The notes under the pieces were generated by a model. It worked only from the letters and a program-made list of their open reading frames with translations. It searched no databases and was not told the origin of the DNA. Below, in pieces: positions 50,776 to 59,579 of a stretch of DNA of 64,000 nt (position 1 is its first letter; every line of letters begins with the position of its first letter). The stretch covers positions 50,839-114,838 of the forward strand of contig NZ_JBBPEU010000012.1 in the NCBI RefSeq assembly GCF_040225985.1. Direction: 5' to 3'. The stretch is from Shimia sp040225985. Lineage in GTDB: Bacteria > Pseudomonadota > Alphaproteobacteria > Rhodobacterales > Rhodobacteraceae. The translations under genes and the position numbers were made by a program.

Positions 50776-51669
50776 ATGATCGTTCGTGATACACCTCGCC
50801 TGTTTGAACTGTTATTTGCCGTTCGCGGTTCGGTGTTGCCGCGCATTTCGCCACGCATTCTTGGCTTTGTCTTGTTCTCGGTGGCCATTGTCATCATCGA
50901 CTCGGATCTCCTGCGCCTTCCCCATACCTCTGTGTCTGCCTTGGCTGGCTTTGGAATCGCGCTGTCCCTTTTCTTGGGGTTTCGGAACAACGCCGCATAT
51001 GACCGGTGGTGGGAAGGGCGGCGCCTTTGGGGGCAACTGATTGCGGATGTCCGTTCACTGGGCCGGGAAACAGATCTGTTTCTGGCCAACCCGCAACTCA
51101 GAGAAAAGCTGTTACGCACTACAATCGCCTTTCTCCATTTGCATCGGATGCAATTGCGGAAACTTCCCAGTAGTAGGAAGGCGCAAGAATGGTGCGGGGA
51201 GAGTTTTTCAGAGGCGCCCCACCCTCCTTGCGCCGCAATGGATCGCATGAATGAAATCTTGGTCGAGGCCAAACGCGAGGGTGCGCTTGATGGGTTCGGC
51301 GCCAAGGCGCTGACCGAACGTTTGTCGAGTATCGCCTTTGCACAAGCCGGATGTGAACGGATCGCCACGACACCACTGCCTTTTGTGTATTCTCTGTTGG
51401 TGTTTCGCACCACCTATCTTTACGCGCTGCTGCTGCCCTTTGCCCTTTTGGACAGTGCCGGTTGGATGACACCCGTGTTTGTCGGCGTTGTCGCCTATGT
51501 GTTCTTTGGCCTCGCAGAGGTCACCGAAGAACTGGCCCATCCTTTCGGGGAAACCGTGAACAGTTTGCCACTGGATGCCATGTGTCGCACGATGGAAATC
51601 AGTATTTCAAAACACCTGAACCTGATCCCGCCCGCGCCGCTGAAACCCGACCGGTTTTATCTGAGTTAG
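50776..51669 (+). CDS. Bestrophin family ion channel protein
   Basis: A 297-residue membrane protein of the bacterial bestrophin group (formerly UPF0187). The signature ALSLFLGFRNNAAYDRWWEGRRLWG lies near residue 70. The family's acidic pore-side patterns follow: TTPLPFVYSLLVFRTTYLYALLLPF near 205, and FFGLAEVTEELAHPFGETVNSLPLDAM near 245. Bacterial bestrophins form pentameric channels, often cation selective. The start at 50776 (MIVRDTPRLFELL) matches relatives; 17 in-frame codons upstream do not. It is preceded by 196 bases after purD in which only a weak hairpin is visible. Confidence 0.88.
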   Translation: MIVRDTPRLFELLFAVRGSVLPRISPRILGFVLFSVAIVIIDSDLLRLPHTSVSALAGFGIALSLFLGFRNNAAYDRWWEGRRLWGQLIADVRSLGRETDLFLANPQLREKLLRTTIAFLHLHRMQLRKLPSSRKAQEWCGESFSEAPHPPCAAMDRMNEILVEAKREGALDGFGAKALTERLSSIAFAQAGCERIATTPLPFVYSLLVFRTTYLYALLLPFALLDSAGWMTPVFVGVVAYVFFGLAEVTEELAHPFGETVNSLPLDAMCRTMEISISKHLNLIPPAPLKPDRFYLS

Positions 51670-51727
51670 AATTTGCCTATGGCGCGGCAAATCTCTACCT
51701 TGCCCTAACAACCAAGGGGACCAGGGG

Positions 51728-52360
51728 ATGTCCGCTCAGACCTCATACGAAACACGCATCGACCAAGCCTATGCAGACCGCGATTTTACCGAGCTGGCCT
51801 TTCATTTTGTGCCGGTCGGCATTGTCGTGACCGAAAACCGCGTCATCCGGGATTGCAACCAGACCTTCGCCGACATGTTCGGTTATGGCCGCGAGGCGCT
51901 GCGGGACCAGACCTTTGCGATCCTGTATCCCAGCCAGGAAGAGTTCGCGAACATCCGCAACCGCGGGGTCGAGTCGCTGCGCGAAGGAAATATGTACTGG
52001 GATGAACGGGTAATGATGCGCAACGGTGGCGATTTGTTCTGGTGCCGTGTGCGGGGACATACCTTTACCCCCGAAGACCCCCTAATGCGCGCAGTCTGGA
52101 GTTTTGCCGACCTATCGGACACCCGCCCGTACCAGCAATTGACCCGGCGAGAACGCGAAGTGTTCTCGTTGATGAGCGAGGGAATGACCTCGAAAGAGAT
52201 TGCGTTGGTGCTCAAGATGTCCAACCGGACCGTGGAAGTGCACCGCGCGAAGCTGCTCAAGAAATTCGGGGCCAGCAATACCGCGGCGCTGTTCCAATCG
52301 CTGGGCACGATCAGCGGCGATCACGTGACCAATTCAGGGCATCAGTTTTCTACACGCTAG
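51728..52360 (+). CDS. PAS domain / LuxR-type response regulator
   Basis: A 210-residue regulator. Residues of about 22-130 are a PAS domain (FHFVPVGIVVTENRVIRDCN and FADMFGYGREALRDQTFAIL), a sensor module that can bind a small ligand or cofactor. Residues of about 137-195 are a LuxR-type helix-turn-helix (LTRREREVFSLMSEGMTSKE, NRTVEVHRAKLLKKFGA). No receiver domain is present, so it senses its signal directly. AGGGG precedes the ATG. It lies 58 bases after the bestrophin gene on the same strand and may be cotranscribed. Its cofactor and targets are unknown. Confidence 0.88.
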   Translation: MSAQTSYETRIDQAYADRDFTELAFHFVPVGIVVTENRVIRDCNQTFADMFGYGREALRDQTFAILYPSQEEFANIRNRGVESLREGNMYWDERVMMRNGGDLFWCRVRGHTFTPEDPLMRAVWSFADLSDTRPYQQLTRREREVFSLMSEGMTSKEIALVLKMSNRTVEVHRAKLLKKFGASNTAALFQSLGTISGDHVTNSGHQFSTR

Positions 52361-52379
52361 GGGATGGGGTGAGGCGTGG

Positions 52380-53156
52380 TTACGACCGGCACGCCATCGC
52401 TGCGGCAACGCTTTGCCGTCCGGTGAAACGCCCAATATCGCGGCTGGTCAGCTGACCTTCCGAGAATCGAGTCGCAATGATGCGCGCCCAAGCCGCATCC
52501 GCCGTGATGATCTCGGGCCCGTCTCCACAATCCCGAATGCCGCCTGTGATATGGGTTTCTCCGATCCGGTGATTGGTCAGGCCGGACTTTTCCGCAACCT
52601 GTATCAATTCGTCGCCCTCTAGACGCCATATCCGAAGTGTTTTCGCCAGATGGGGGCGGTCTACATATGCAATCTCGATGCTGCCATCGCGGTCGAGATC
52701 CGCAGCCCCCGCCACGGCCAACCAACGGTGCCGCCGACCGATCGCCGGTGTCTCGGCCAGCACCTGCAATTGCGATGTCCCCGTCGCGCCATTGCGCACG
52801 ACGTCCCAAACCCGAAGCGCCGCGCCCCGGTCGAAATAGGAAATCACACTCAGGACTTCGGGAACGCCATCGCCCGTCACGTCGACAAGGCGCGGAGCGG
52901 TGTCTTCGTAAACAGCCGAAGACCCGGCAGGCGAGGACAGAACCTGCCCGTCTTTCAGCCGAAATTCGATGGCTTCGTATTCGCCGCGCGGCACCACACC
53001 GTGCCCGTAAACCGATGTCGGATCTGTATACCGCGCCGACAGGATATCTGCGCCGGCCGTTACGGCGCTGACACAAATCAGGCCCGCACCAAGAAAGAGG
53101 CGGCGCAAGTGGCGCCAACCCAAGCGCGAGGCAGGCTGGCGCACCCTCGGAAACAT
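52380..53156 (-). CDS. Exported VCBS/FG-GAP-like repeat protein
   Basis: A 258-residue protein with a basic start and a hydrophobic segment (about residues 19-36) that looks like a signal peptide, followed by two or three beta-propeller-like units with calcium-type loops: DVTGDGVPEVLSVISYFD near residue 92 and DLDRDGSIEIAYVDRP near residue 153. Such FG-GAP/VCBS units bind ligands or proteins outside the cell. Function is unknown. Its ATG overlaps the stop of the ferredoxin gene by one base (TGATG), so the two are translationally coupled, although no functional link is evident. Confidence 0.75.
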   Translation of the reverse strand: MFPRVRQPASRLGWRHLRRLFLGAGLICVSAVTAGADILSARYTDPTSVYGHGVVPRGEYEAIEFRLKDGQVLSSPAGSSAVYEDTAPRLVDVTGDGVPEVLSVISYFDRGAALRVWDVVRNGATGTSQLQVLAETPAIGRRHRWLAVAGAADLDRDGSIEIAYVDRPHLAKTLRIWRLEGDELIQVAEKSGLTNHRIGETHITGGIRDCGDGPEIITADAAWARIIATRFSEGQLTSRDIGRFTGRQSVAAAMACRS

Positions 53157-53479
53157 CAGATCTGTTTTTCGGGCATTTGCACGACGAGACCGTCAAGGGC
53201 ATCTGTCACCTTGATCTGACAGGTCAGACGCGACCGGGTCGGATCGGGCTCATACGCAAAGTCCAGCATGTCCTCTTCCATGTCATCCTTGGCCGGAACT
53301 TTCTCGACCCAATCAGGATGCACATAGACATGGCAGGTCGAACAGGCACAGGCCCCGCCGCAATCTGCCTCGATACCCGGAATATTGTTGTCGCGGGCGC
53401 CTTCCATCACGGTCAGCCCGTTGGCCACGTCTACGGTGTGCTCGGTCCCGTTATGTTCGACATAAGTGATCTTTGCCAT
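53156..53479 (-). CDS. 2Fe-2S ferredoxin
   Basis: A 107-residue adrenodoxin-type ferredoxin. The cluster ligands are three cysteines in ADCGGACACSTCHVYV near residue 40 (C-x5-C-x2-C spacing) and the fourth in SRLTCQIKV near residue 86. Proteins of this group carry electrons to cytochrome P450s or serve iron-sulfur cluster assembly. No P450 or ferredoxin reductase is adjacent, so its partner is unknown. Upstream are 227 bases without a gene, then the divergent lipoprotein gene. Confidence 0.94.
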   Translation of the reverse strand: MAKITYVEHNGTEHTVDVANGLTVMEGARDNNIPGIEADCGGACACSTCHVYVHPDWVEKVPAKDDMEEDMLDFAYEPDPTRSRLTCQIKVTDALDGLVVQMPEKQI

Positions 53480-53706
53480 GTCCTGAAACTTTCCTTGCGA
53501 GTGTTTTGCCCTTAACTAAGCACCGGCTGGGGACTCTTCCAGTACAATTTGCGACTTCTGCCATGTCACGGGGCGACAAATTCCCCAGAACCGCGGCCAC
53601 GAGAGCTGCTGCCGCGGGCACTGCGCGCCACCAAAAGGCTTTTTGCAAGCCCCAAATCAGGCTATGAAGGACAAAACCCCGTGCAAAAGCACAGAGCAGG
53701 CCACCG

Positions 53707-54249
53707 ATGTTCAAACGCGTTTTCCCGATTCTGGCTGTTTCCGCCATCGCATTGACAGGTTGTGTCGAGCCAGGCGCGGTGGCACAGGATCTCGAGGCGC
53801 TTGGTGAACCCGGCCTGGTGCGCAGCACCGCGCTGGCCCCGCCGGGGGCGGAACCCGGTACCTGCTGGGGGCGTGAGGTATCGCCTGCGGTGATCGAAAC
53901 CGTCACGGAACAGGTCATGGTGCAACCCGCCGAGGTCCTGGCGGATGGCACCGTTCTGAGCCAAGCCGTGTTCCGCAGCGAAACCCGACAACAGATCGTT
54001 CAGGAACGCCGGGAAACGTGGTTCCAAACACCGTGCGAAGACGTCTGGACCGAAGAATTCACATCTTCCGTGCAGCGCGCGCTGGCGGCACGTGGGCTGT
54101 ATCATGGAAGCATCACCGGCCAGAGGGACAAACGCACGCTTGTCGCGATCCGGCGCTATCAAGAGGCGCAGGGTCTCGACAGTGCGATCCTGTCCTTGGA
54201 AGCGGCGCGAAGTCTGGGCCTTGTGGCGGTGGAACGCGACACGGGATGA
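53707..54249 (+). CDS. Lipoprotein with peptidoglycan-binding domain
   Basis: A 180-residue protein with a lipoprotein signal: FPILAVSAIALTGC, Cys19 in the lipobox. The mature part contains a SPAVIETVTEQVMVQP and QIVQERRETWFQTPC segment typical of Roseobacter lipoproteins, and a C-terminal PG_binding_1 unit (about residues 119-172, SVQRALAARGLYHGSITG and TLVAIRRYQEAQGLDS). It probably tethers to or organises peptidoglycan. It diverges from the ferredoxin gene and ends before a terminator that serves the convergent protease gene. Confidence 0.85.
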   Translation: MFKRVFPILAVSAIALTGCVEPGAVAQDLEALGEPGLVRSTALAPPGAEPGTCWGREVSPAVIETVTEQVMVQPAEVLADGTVLSQAVFRSETRQQIVQERRETWFQTPCEDVWTEEFTSSVQRALAARGLYHGSITGQRDKRTLVAIRRYQEAQGLDSAILSLEAARSLGLVAVERDTG

Positions 54250-54253
54250 TCGT

Positions 54254-54284
54254 GCAGAAAAAAAGGGCGCCAAGCGGCGCCCTT
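54254..54284 (-). terminator. Rho-independent terminator after the Do-like protease gene
   Basis: AAGGGCGCC (54263-54271) and GGCGCCCTT (54276-54284) form a nine-base stem around AAGC; on the minus strand seven T follow. It starts 23 bases past the protease stop and lies between two convergent genes. Confidence 0.9.
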
Positions 54285-54306
54285 CCTCGTTCAGGTCAGT
54301 GACCCA

Positions 54307-55761
54307 TCAGTCTTCGATATTGAGCGCCACGAAACGCGGCTCACCACCGCGACGCACCAGCAGGAGCAGCGACTTTCGACCGGCCTCTTTGGCCTCGGAG
54401 ATACGCTTTTCCAGATCGCTCACGCTGGTCAGCTTTTGCTGGCTGGCCTCGGTCAGAACATCACCGGCGCGCAGGCCTTTTTCAAACGCCTTTGACGACT
54501 CGTCGACATTTGTGACAACCAAACCCTCGGTACCTTCGGCCACACCCAGTTCCGAACGCATGTCATCGGTCAGCGGCGTCACAGTCAGACCCAGGATTTC
54601 CTTTTCGACCGTTTCCGGCTGTTCCGGGGCAGGCGTCGCACCATTTCCTTCCGCTGTTTCACGGCGGCCCAGCGTCACCTTGATGTTCTTGGTTTCGCCA
54701 TCGCGCAGCACCACGATGCGCACGGTTTTCCCCACATCTGTATTGCCGACCTGACGCACCAGACCACGCACGTCTTCGACCTGTTTCCCGTCGAAGGTGG
54801 TGATGACATCGCCAGCCAGAAGCCCAGCGTCACGCGCGGGGCCTTCGGGCACGTCGGTGACCATCGCACCAGCGGCCTTGTCCAGACCTTCAATGGCATC
54901 GACCATATCTTCGGTCACGTTCTGGATGCGCACACCCAGCCAGCCACGACGGGTTTCGCCGAATTCCTTCAGCTGGTCGACAACCTTGGTCACGACATTC
55001 GACGCCATCGAGAAACCAATCCCGATCGAGCCCCCATTGGGGGACAGAATGGCAGTGTTTACGCCGACAACCTGTCCATCCATATTGAACAGCGGCCCAC
55101 CCGAGTTGCCTCGGTTGATCGCGGCATCGGTCTGGATATAGTCATCATAGCTGCCTGACAGGGCACGGTTGCGCGCCGACACGATGCCAGCGGACACCGA
55201 GAACCCCTGCCCCAGCGGGTTGCCCATGGCGATCACCCAATCCCCGACACGCGCCGTGTCACTGTCACCGAAATTGACAAAGTCCAGCGGTTTGTCCGAC
55301 TCGACTTTCAGCAGAGCGATATCAGTGTTGGGGTCCTTGCCGATCAGTTTGGCAGGCAGTTCTTCGCCCGAGAAAAACTCGATCAGGATTTCATCGGCGC
55401 CGTCAATGACGTGGTTGTTCGTGACCACGAACCCGTCTTCCGAAATCACGAACCCCGAACCCAGCGCAGATGTGCGGCGGGGACGGTCCCCGTTGCCCTG
55501 ACGATCCTGAAATTCGCGGAAGAAATCCTCGAAGGGTGATCCTTCGGGCACGATGCCTTGCGGCCCGGTGCGCCCCGCGACCACGGTCGAGGTGGTGATG
55601 TTCACAACAGCCGGGCTGATTTTCTCGGCCAGTTCTGCAAAGCTTTCCGGGCGGGCCTGCGCGACCGTGGCCTGTGCCACCATCACGGCCAGAGCCACCA
55701 AGGCGACCCACAATCCGCGCACCCGCGCGTAAGGCCGACTTGCGATTGCTTGATTAGTCAA
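54307..55761 (-). CDS. Do/DegP-family periplasmic serine protease
   Basis: Periplasmic protease and chaperone of the HtrA family, 484 residues. A signal peptide (about 14-36) precedes the trypsin domain with the triad His in VVTNNHVIDGA, Asp in DPNTDIALLKV and Ser in INRGNSGGPLFN. Two PDZ domains follow (about 275-365 and 395-475; the first has RRGWLGVRIQNV, the second GLVVTNVDESS). The reading frame starts with TTG at 55761, supported by AGGAG 8 bases upstream. It follows hflK-hflC-DUF2065 on the same strand after a 167-base gap, a conserved protein-quality-control cluster; the gap may hold an extra promoter. Mucin-like DegP, DegQ and MucD names cannot be separated here. Confidence 0.94.
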   Translation of the reverse strand: MTNQAIASRPYARVRGLWVALVALAVMVAQATVAQARPESFAELAEKISPAVVNITTSTVVAGRTGPQGIVPEGSPFEDFFREFQDRQGNGDRPRRTSALGSGFVISEDGFVVTNNHVIDGADEILIEFFSGEELPAKLIGKDPNTDIALLKVESDKPLDFVNFGDSDTARVGDWVIAMGNPLGQGFSVSAGIVSARNRALSGSYDDYIQTDAAINRGNSGGPLFNMDGQVVGVNTAILSPNGGSIGIGFSMASNVVTKVVDQLKEFGETRRGWLGVRIQNVTEDMVDAIEGLDKAAGAMVTDVPEGPARDAGLLAGDVITTFDGKQVEDVRGLVRQVGNTDVGKTVRIVVLRDGETKNIKVTLGRRETAEGNGATPAPEQPETVEKEILGLTVTPLTDDMRSELGVAEGTEGLVVTNVDESSKAFEKGLRAGDVLTEASQQKLTSVSDLEKRISEAKEAGRKSLLLLVRRGGEPRFVALNIED

Positions 55762-55928
55762 TGCCTTGTCTCCTGTGTATGACTGATTTGGCGGCAGCGG
55801 ATCATGCCCCCGCTGCCAATTGCGTTAAAAATGGCGTTCCGCATTGCTGTCTGCAACGGGCGCCGGATCGCGATGTCACCACGTATGGTGAATAGTTCGT
55901 GAGATATTTGAAACATAAACCGAAATGG

Positions 55929-56126
55929 TCAGGCGCCCAATGCTTTTGCCATCCAGACCAATGCGACACCGCCAGCGATCGAGATCAAGCCCAATGTGCG
56001 GCGCTGTCCTTCCGGCAACTGGCGCAGCGCCTCGAGCAGTTGCTCGACAAGCGAAGGGGCCAGTGCGTACACCAGCCCCTCGATGATCAGCACAAGGCCA
56101 ATCGCCAATAATGCGGTCCCGATCAT
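55929..56126 (-). CDS. DUF2065 family small membrane protein
   Basis: A 65-residue protein with two membrane helices (about 2-24 and 45-63) joined by a short charged stretch (EALRQLPEGQRRTLG). This matches DUF2065, regularly found next to hflC. Function unknown; a role with the HflKC complex is inferred from the constant gene order. Its ATG overlaps the hflC stop as ATGA (56123-56126), so it is translationally coupled. Confidence 0.88.
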   Translation of the reverse strand: MIGTALLAIGLVLIIEGLVYALAPSLVEQLLEALRQLPEGQRRTLGLISIAGGVALVWMAKALGA

Positions 56127-56992
56127 TCGCGGGTGTCCGATTTCAGATAGTTGAAGAAATCACTATCCGGAGACATCACCATCGTGGAATTCCCTTCGAG
56201 AAGGGAGTTACGATAGGCTGCAAGCGAACGGTAGAATTCAAAGAACTCCGGATCTGCGCCAAAGGCTTCGGCAAAGATGCCGTTGCGTTTCGCGTCGGCT
56301 TCACCGCGGATGATTTCCGACTGGCGGTTTGCATCCGATACCAGTTCGACCACGGTCCGGTCGGCCTGCGCCCGAACACGCTGCGCAGCTTCTTCACCAC
56401 GTGCGATCTCGTCCGCGGCTTCCCGTTCACGTTCTGCACGCATCCGTGCAAAGGTCGCTTCGAGGTTGGCCTGCGGAAGGTCGGTACGCTTCAGACGGAC
56501 ATCGATCACTTCGAGACCCAGACCTTGTGCCTCGGTGATCGCAGCGTTGCGGATGTTCAGCATCAGCGCCGCACGATCGGACGACAGGATGTCGTTCGAT
56601 GTCACTTTACCCAGTACCTCGCGTGTTTGCGACCGCAGGATATTGTCCAGACGCTGTTCGGCGAGAGCAACACCACCGGGACCAACGGCCTGACGGAACT
56701 GGACCACATCCGTGATCCGGTACCGCGCGAAGGCGTCCACGATCAGACGACGGTCATCAGAGGGCGTGATTTCCAGAGGACCGACTTCGCGGCTCAGGAT
56801 CCGGTCATCATAGCTGACCACTTCCTGAATAAGCGGAATCTTGAAATAGAGCCCGGGCTCTTCCTTCACATCAACGACACGACCAAATTGCAGCACCAGC
56901 GCCTTTTCGCGCTCGTCCACAATGAACAGTGCCGAATAAATCGCTATGCCAATGACGGCGATGATCGGCAGGAGGAAACTAGATTTTCTCAT
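56123..56992 (-). CDS. hflC: HflC, modulator of FtsH protease
   Basis: SPFH/prohibitin protein that with HflK forms a large membrane complex around FtsH and restrains its proteolysis. The 289-residue chain has one N-terminal membrane segment (about 5-23) then the SPFH domain: FIVDEREKALVLQFGRVV near 25, YFKIPLIQEVVSYDDRIL, and VDAFARYRITDVVQFRQAVG. A coiled region rich in R and E (RMRAEREREAADEIARGEEA) and the YRSLAAYRNSLLEGNSTMVMS tail complete it. Its start overlaps the hflK stop as ATGA. Confidence 0.96.
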   Translation of the reverse strand: MRKSSFLLPIIAVIGIAIYSALFIVDEREKALVLQFGRVVDVKEEPGLYFKIPLIQEVVSYDDRILSREVGPLEITPSDDRRLIVDAFARYRITDVVQFRQAVGPGGVALAEQRLDNILRSQTREVLGKVTSNDILSSDRAALMLNIRNAAITEAQGLGLEVIDVRLKRTDLPQANLEATFARMRAEREREAADEIARGEEAAQRVRAQADRTVVELVSDANRQSEIIRGEADAKRNGIFAEAFGADPEFFEFYRSLAAYRNSLLEGNSTMVMSPDSDFFNYLKSDTRE

Positions 56993-58146
56993 TTCTTCGC
57001 TCCCTTGTTCAGTTCATTCAGGGGAAGGTACGGGACAACACCCTGACCATTGGATTGTTCGTCGATAATGACCTTGTCGACCCGGCCAAGAACTTCTTCC
57101 ATCGTCTCGAGGTAGAGACGTTTACGGGTCACGTCCGGCGCTTTCTGGTATTCCTCCAGAACAGCCGAGAAACGGCTGGCTTCACCTTCGGCCTCGTTCA
57201 CGACCTGGGCGCGATAGGCCTCGGCCTCTTCGAGAACCTGCGCGGCTTCACCGCGCGCACCGGCCAACACGCGGTTGGCATAGGCGTCTGCCTGTTTCTC
57301 GAGACGGTCACGTTCCTGCGATGCCGATTGCACTTCGCGGAACGAATCCTTCACCGGTTCGGGCGGATCAGCACCGTCAAAGTTCACCCGGACGATGTTC
57401 ACGCCCGAATCATAGCTGTCGAGCGTCGACTGGATCAAATCCTGAAGGCGGTCGGCAATGACGTCACGATCACGGTTCAGGACCGGCGCCAGTTCCGACT
57501 GTGCGATAATCTCGCGCATGGCCGATTCCGACACGGCGCGAATGGTGTCACGCGGATCACGCAGGTTGAACAGGAACTGCGCAGGATCCGAGATGTTCCA
57601 GACCACCTGAAAGTCGATATCGACGATGTTCTCGTCCCCCGTCAACATCAGACCATCGACCACACGGCCCGACGACGGAATGTCTTCGGTTTGTTCGCGC
57701 GTGACCGGCAGAACCTCTGCCGTAACCAGCGGCCACGGGGCAAAGTTCAGACCCGGCTCGCCAGTTTGCAGGTATTCACCAAGAAACAGCTCGACCGATT
57801 TTTCTTCGGGCTTGACCGAATAGAGGCTGGCAGCGCCCCATGCGACCACGGCCGCAACGATACCGATGGCGACCATTGGCTTGCTGATCCCGCCACCCGA
57901 TGGCGGACGACCGCCGTTCTGGCCGTTGCCCGACCCGCCGCGACCGCCCATGAGCACGCGCAGCTGATCCTGACCTTTTTTCATCAATTCTTCGATATCA
58001 GGGATCTGAGGGCCTTCATCGTTGGGGCCTCGGCCACCGCCGCCCCCCTGATTTCCGCCGCCGTTCTGGCCACGGTGACCACCACCGCCGCCTCCGCCGC
58101 CCTGATTTCCGCCGCCGCCCCAGGGGCCGCCACTATTTCCTGCCAT
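56989..58146 (-). CDS. hflK: HflK, modulator of FtsH protease
   Basis: Partner of HflC in the FtsH-associated SPFH complex. The 385-residue protein starts with a glycine/asparagine-rich cytosolic region of about 90 residues (runs of G with N and Q), then one membrane helix (about 91-112) and the SPFH domain (VKPEEKSVELFLGEYLQTGEPGLNF region, IVDIDFQVVWNISDPAQFLFN, AVSESAMREIIAQSELAPVL). A coiled stretch (RLEKQADAYANRVLAGARGE) and the YLETMEEVLGRVDKVIID motif follow. It leads the hflK-hflC-DUF2065-protease operon, 68 bases after gor on the same strand. Confidence 0.96.
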   Translation of the reverse strand: MAGNSGGPWGGGGNQGGGGGGGGHRGQNGGGNQGGGGGRGPNDEGPQIPDIEELMKKGQDQLRVLMGGRGGSGNGQNGGRPPSGGGISKPMVAIGIVAAVVAWGAASLYSVKPEEKSVELFLGEYLQTGEPGLNFAPWPLVTAEVLPVTREQTEDIPSSGRVVDGLMLTGDENIVDIDFQVVWNISDPAQFLFNLRDPRDTIRAVSESAMREIIAQSELAPVLNRDRDVIADRLQDLIQSTLDSYDSGVNIVRVNFDGADPPEPVKDSFREVQSASQERDRLEKQADAYANRVLAGARGEAAQVLEEAEAYRAQVVNEAEGEASRFSAVLEEYQKAPDVTRKRLYLETMEEVLGRVDKVIIDEQSNGQGVVPYLPLNELNKGAKK

Positions 58147-58214
58147 AAAGGTTCATCCCTTCCCTAACTATTTCAGCGTCTCTGCACAGAAATCTGTGCC
58201 CCGCGCCGCGAAAT

Positions 58215-59570
58215 TCAACCCGTACGGGTCGGTGTCTTCATTGTGACGATTTCTTCCGACATGGTCGGATGTACCGCAACCGTACGGTCAAAATCCTCTT
58301 TGGTGGCGCCCATCTTGACCGCGATGCCGGCCAACTGGATCATTTCCCCCGCGCCGGGCGCTACGATATGACACCCCAAAACCTTGCGGGTTTTCTGGCT
58401 GACAACAAGTTTCATCAGCACCCGCTCGCTACGCCCCGCAAAAGATTGCTGCATCGGCTTGAAACTTGTGGCGTAAACCTCGATCGGTTCCTGCTCGGCG
58501 GCGTCTTCCTCGGACAGGCCCACCGTGCCCATCTCGGGCTGGGTGAAAATCGCGGTCGGGATCAGTTCGTGATCGGGCTTGGTCGGGTTGCCCTTGAACA
58601 CGGTTTCCACAAACGCCATGCCTTCGCGGATCGCGACCGGCGTCAGGTTCACGCGGTCAGTCACATCACCCACGGCATAGACCGACGGCACGGCGGTCTG
58701 GCTATAGTCATCGACCACCACCTCGCCCTTGCGGCCGAGTTTCACACCGATCTCTTCCAGACCAAGGCCATCGCTGTTGGGGGAACGCCCCGTGGCGAAC
58801 ATCACCTGATCGAACAGGTTCTCATCGCCATTCGTCGCCACGACGCGGATCTTGTCGCCTTCTTTCTGCATCCGCACGATATTGGTGCCCAGATGCAGTT
58901 TGATGCCCCGCTGGCACATTTCTTCGCTGACAAGTCCACGCGCTTCGTCGTCAAACCCGCGCAGAATTTGGGCGCCGCGATAATACTGGGTCACGTTCAC
59001 GCCCATGCCGTTCAGGATGCCCGCAAATTCGCAGGCGATGTATCCGCCGCCGACAATCAGAATAGACTCGGGCAGTTTCTCGAGATGGAAAATATCGTTC
59101 GAGGTGATCCCCAACTCATCGCCTTCGATGCCGGGCAACACGGGGCGCCCCCCCGTTGCCAGCAGGATATGCTTGGCGGTTTTGCGTGTACCATCGGCCA
59201 GTTCGACCGTGTGCGCATCCGCCAACTTGGCCCGCTGGTCGAAGGTTTCTACGCCGTTGTTTTTCAGGATCCCGCGATAGACGTTTTCCAACCTGTCCAG
59301 CTCGGCATAAAGCTTGCCGCGGAACACGTCCCAGTCAAAGGCGCCGGGCTGGATATCCCAACCATAGGCTTGCGCGTCCTCGACCATGCCGGCGTATTCG
59401 CTGGCAAACACCATCAGTTTTTTGGGCACACATCCGCGGATTACGCAGGTGCCGCCATAGCGGTCCTCTTCGGCCAGAGCCACTTTGACACCTTCTTGGG
59501 CCGCGACACGCGCAGCCCTGACGCCACCGGATCCGCCACCGATGACAAACAAATCATAATCGAAAGCCAT
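58215..59570 (-). CDS. gor: Glutathione-disulfide reductase
   Basis: NADPH-dependent flavoenzyme that keeps glutathione reduced. The 451-residue chain has the FAD site FVIGGGSGGVRAARVAA near residue 10, the redox disulfide in GGTCVIRGCVPKKLM near 42, the pyridine-nucleotide fold ILIVGGGYIACEFAGIL near 170 and the catalytic His-Glu in VAVHPTMSEEIVTM near 440. The short FAD loop and HPT-SEE ending distinguish it from dihydrolipoamide dehydrogenase. It is 9 bases after rpiA on the same strand, so rpiA-gor form one transcript; both relate to NADPH supply and use, since rpiA belongs to the pentose phosphate path. Confidence 0.94.
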   Translation of the reverse strand: MAFDYDLFVIGGGSGGVRAARVAAQEGVKVALAEEDRYGGTCVIRGCVPKKLMVFASEYAGMVEDAQAYGWDIQPGAFDWDVFRGKLYAELDRLENVYRGILKNNGVETFDQRAKLADAHTVELADGTRKTAKHILLATGGRPVLPGIEGDELGITSNDIFHLEKLPESILIVGGGYIACEFAGILNGMGVNVTQYYRGAQILRGFDDEARGLVSEEMCQRGIKLHLGTNIVRMQKEGDKIRVVATNGDENLFDQVMFATGRSPNSDGLGLEEIGVKLGRKGEVVVDDYSQTAVPSVYAVGDVTDRVNLTPVAIREGMAFVETVFKGNPTKPDHELIPTAIFTQPEMGTVGLSEEDAAEQEPIEVYATSFKPMQQSFAGRSERVLMKLVVSQKTRKVLGCHIVAPGAGEMIQLAGIAVKMGATKEDFDRTVAVHPTMSEEIVTMKTPTRTG

Positions 59571-59579
59571 TTTCCGCCC

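Noticed and set aside
55762..55928. Heat-shock or envelope-stress promoter before the Do-like protease gene
   Set aside because: I found GGAAC and a loose TTGCAG-N17-CATTTT, but no convincing match to a sigma-32 or sigma-E pattern.
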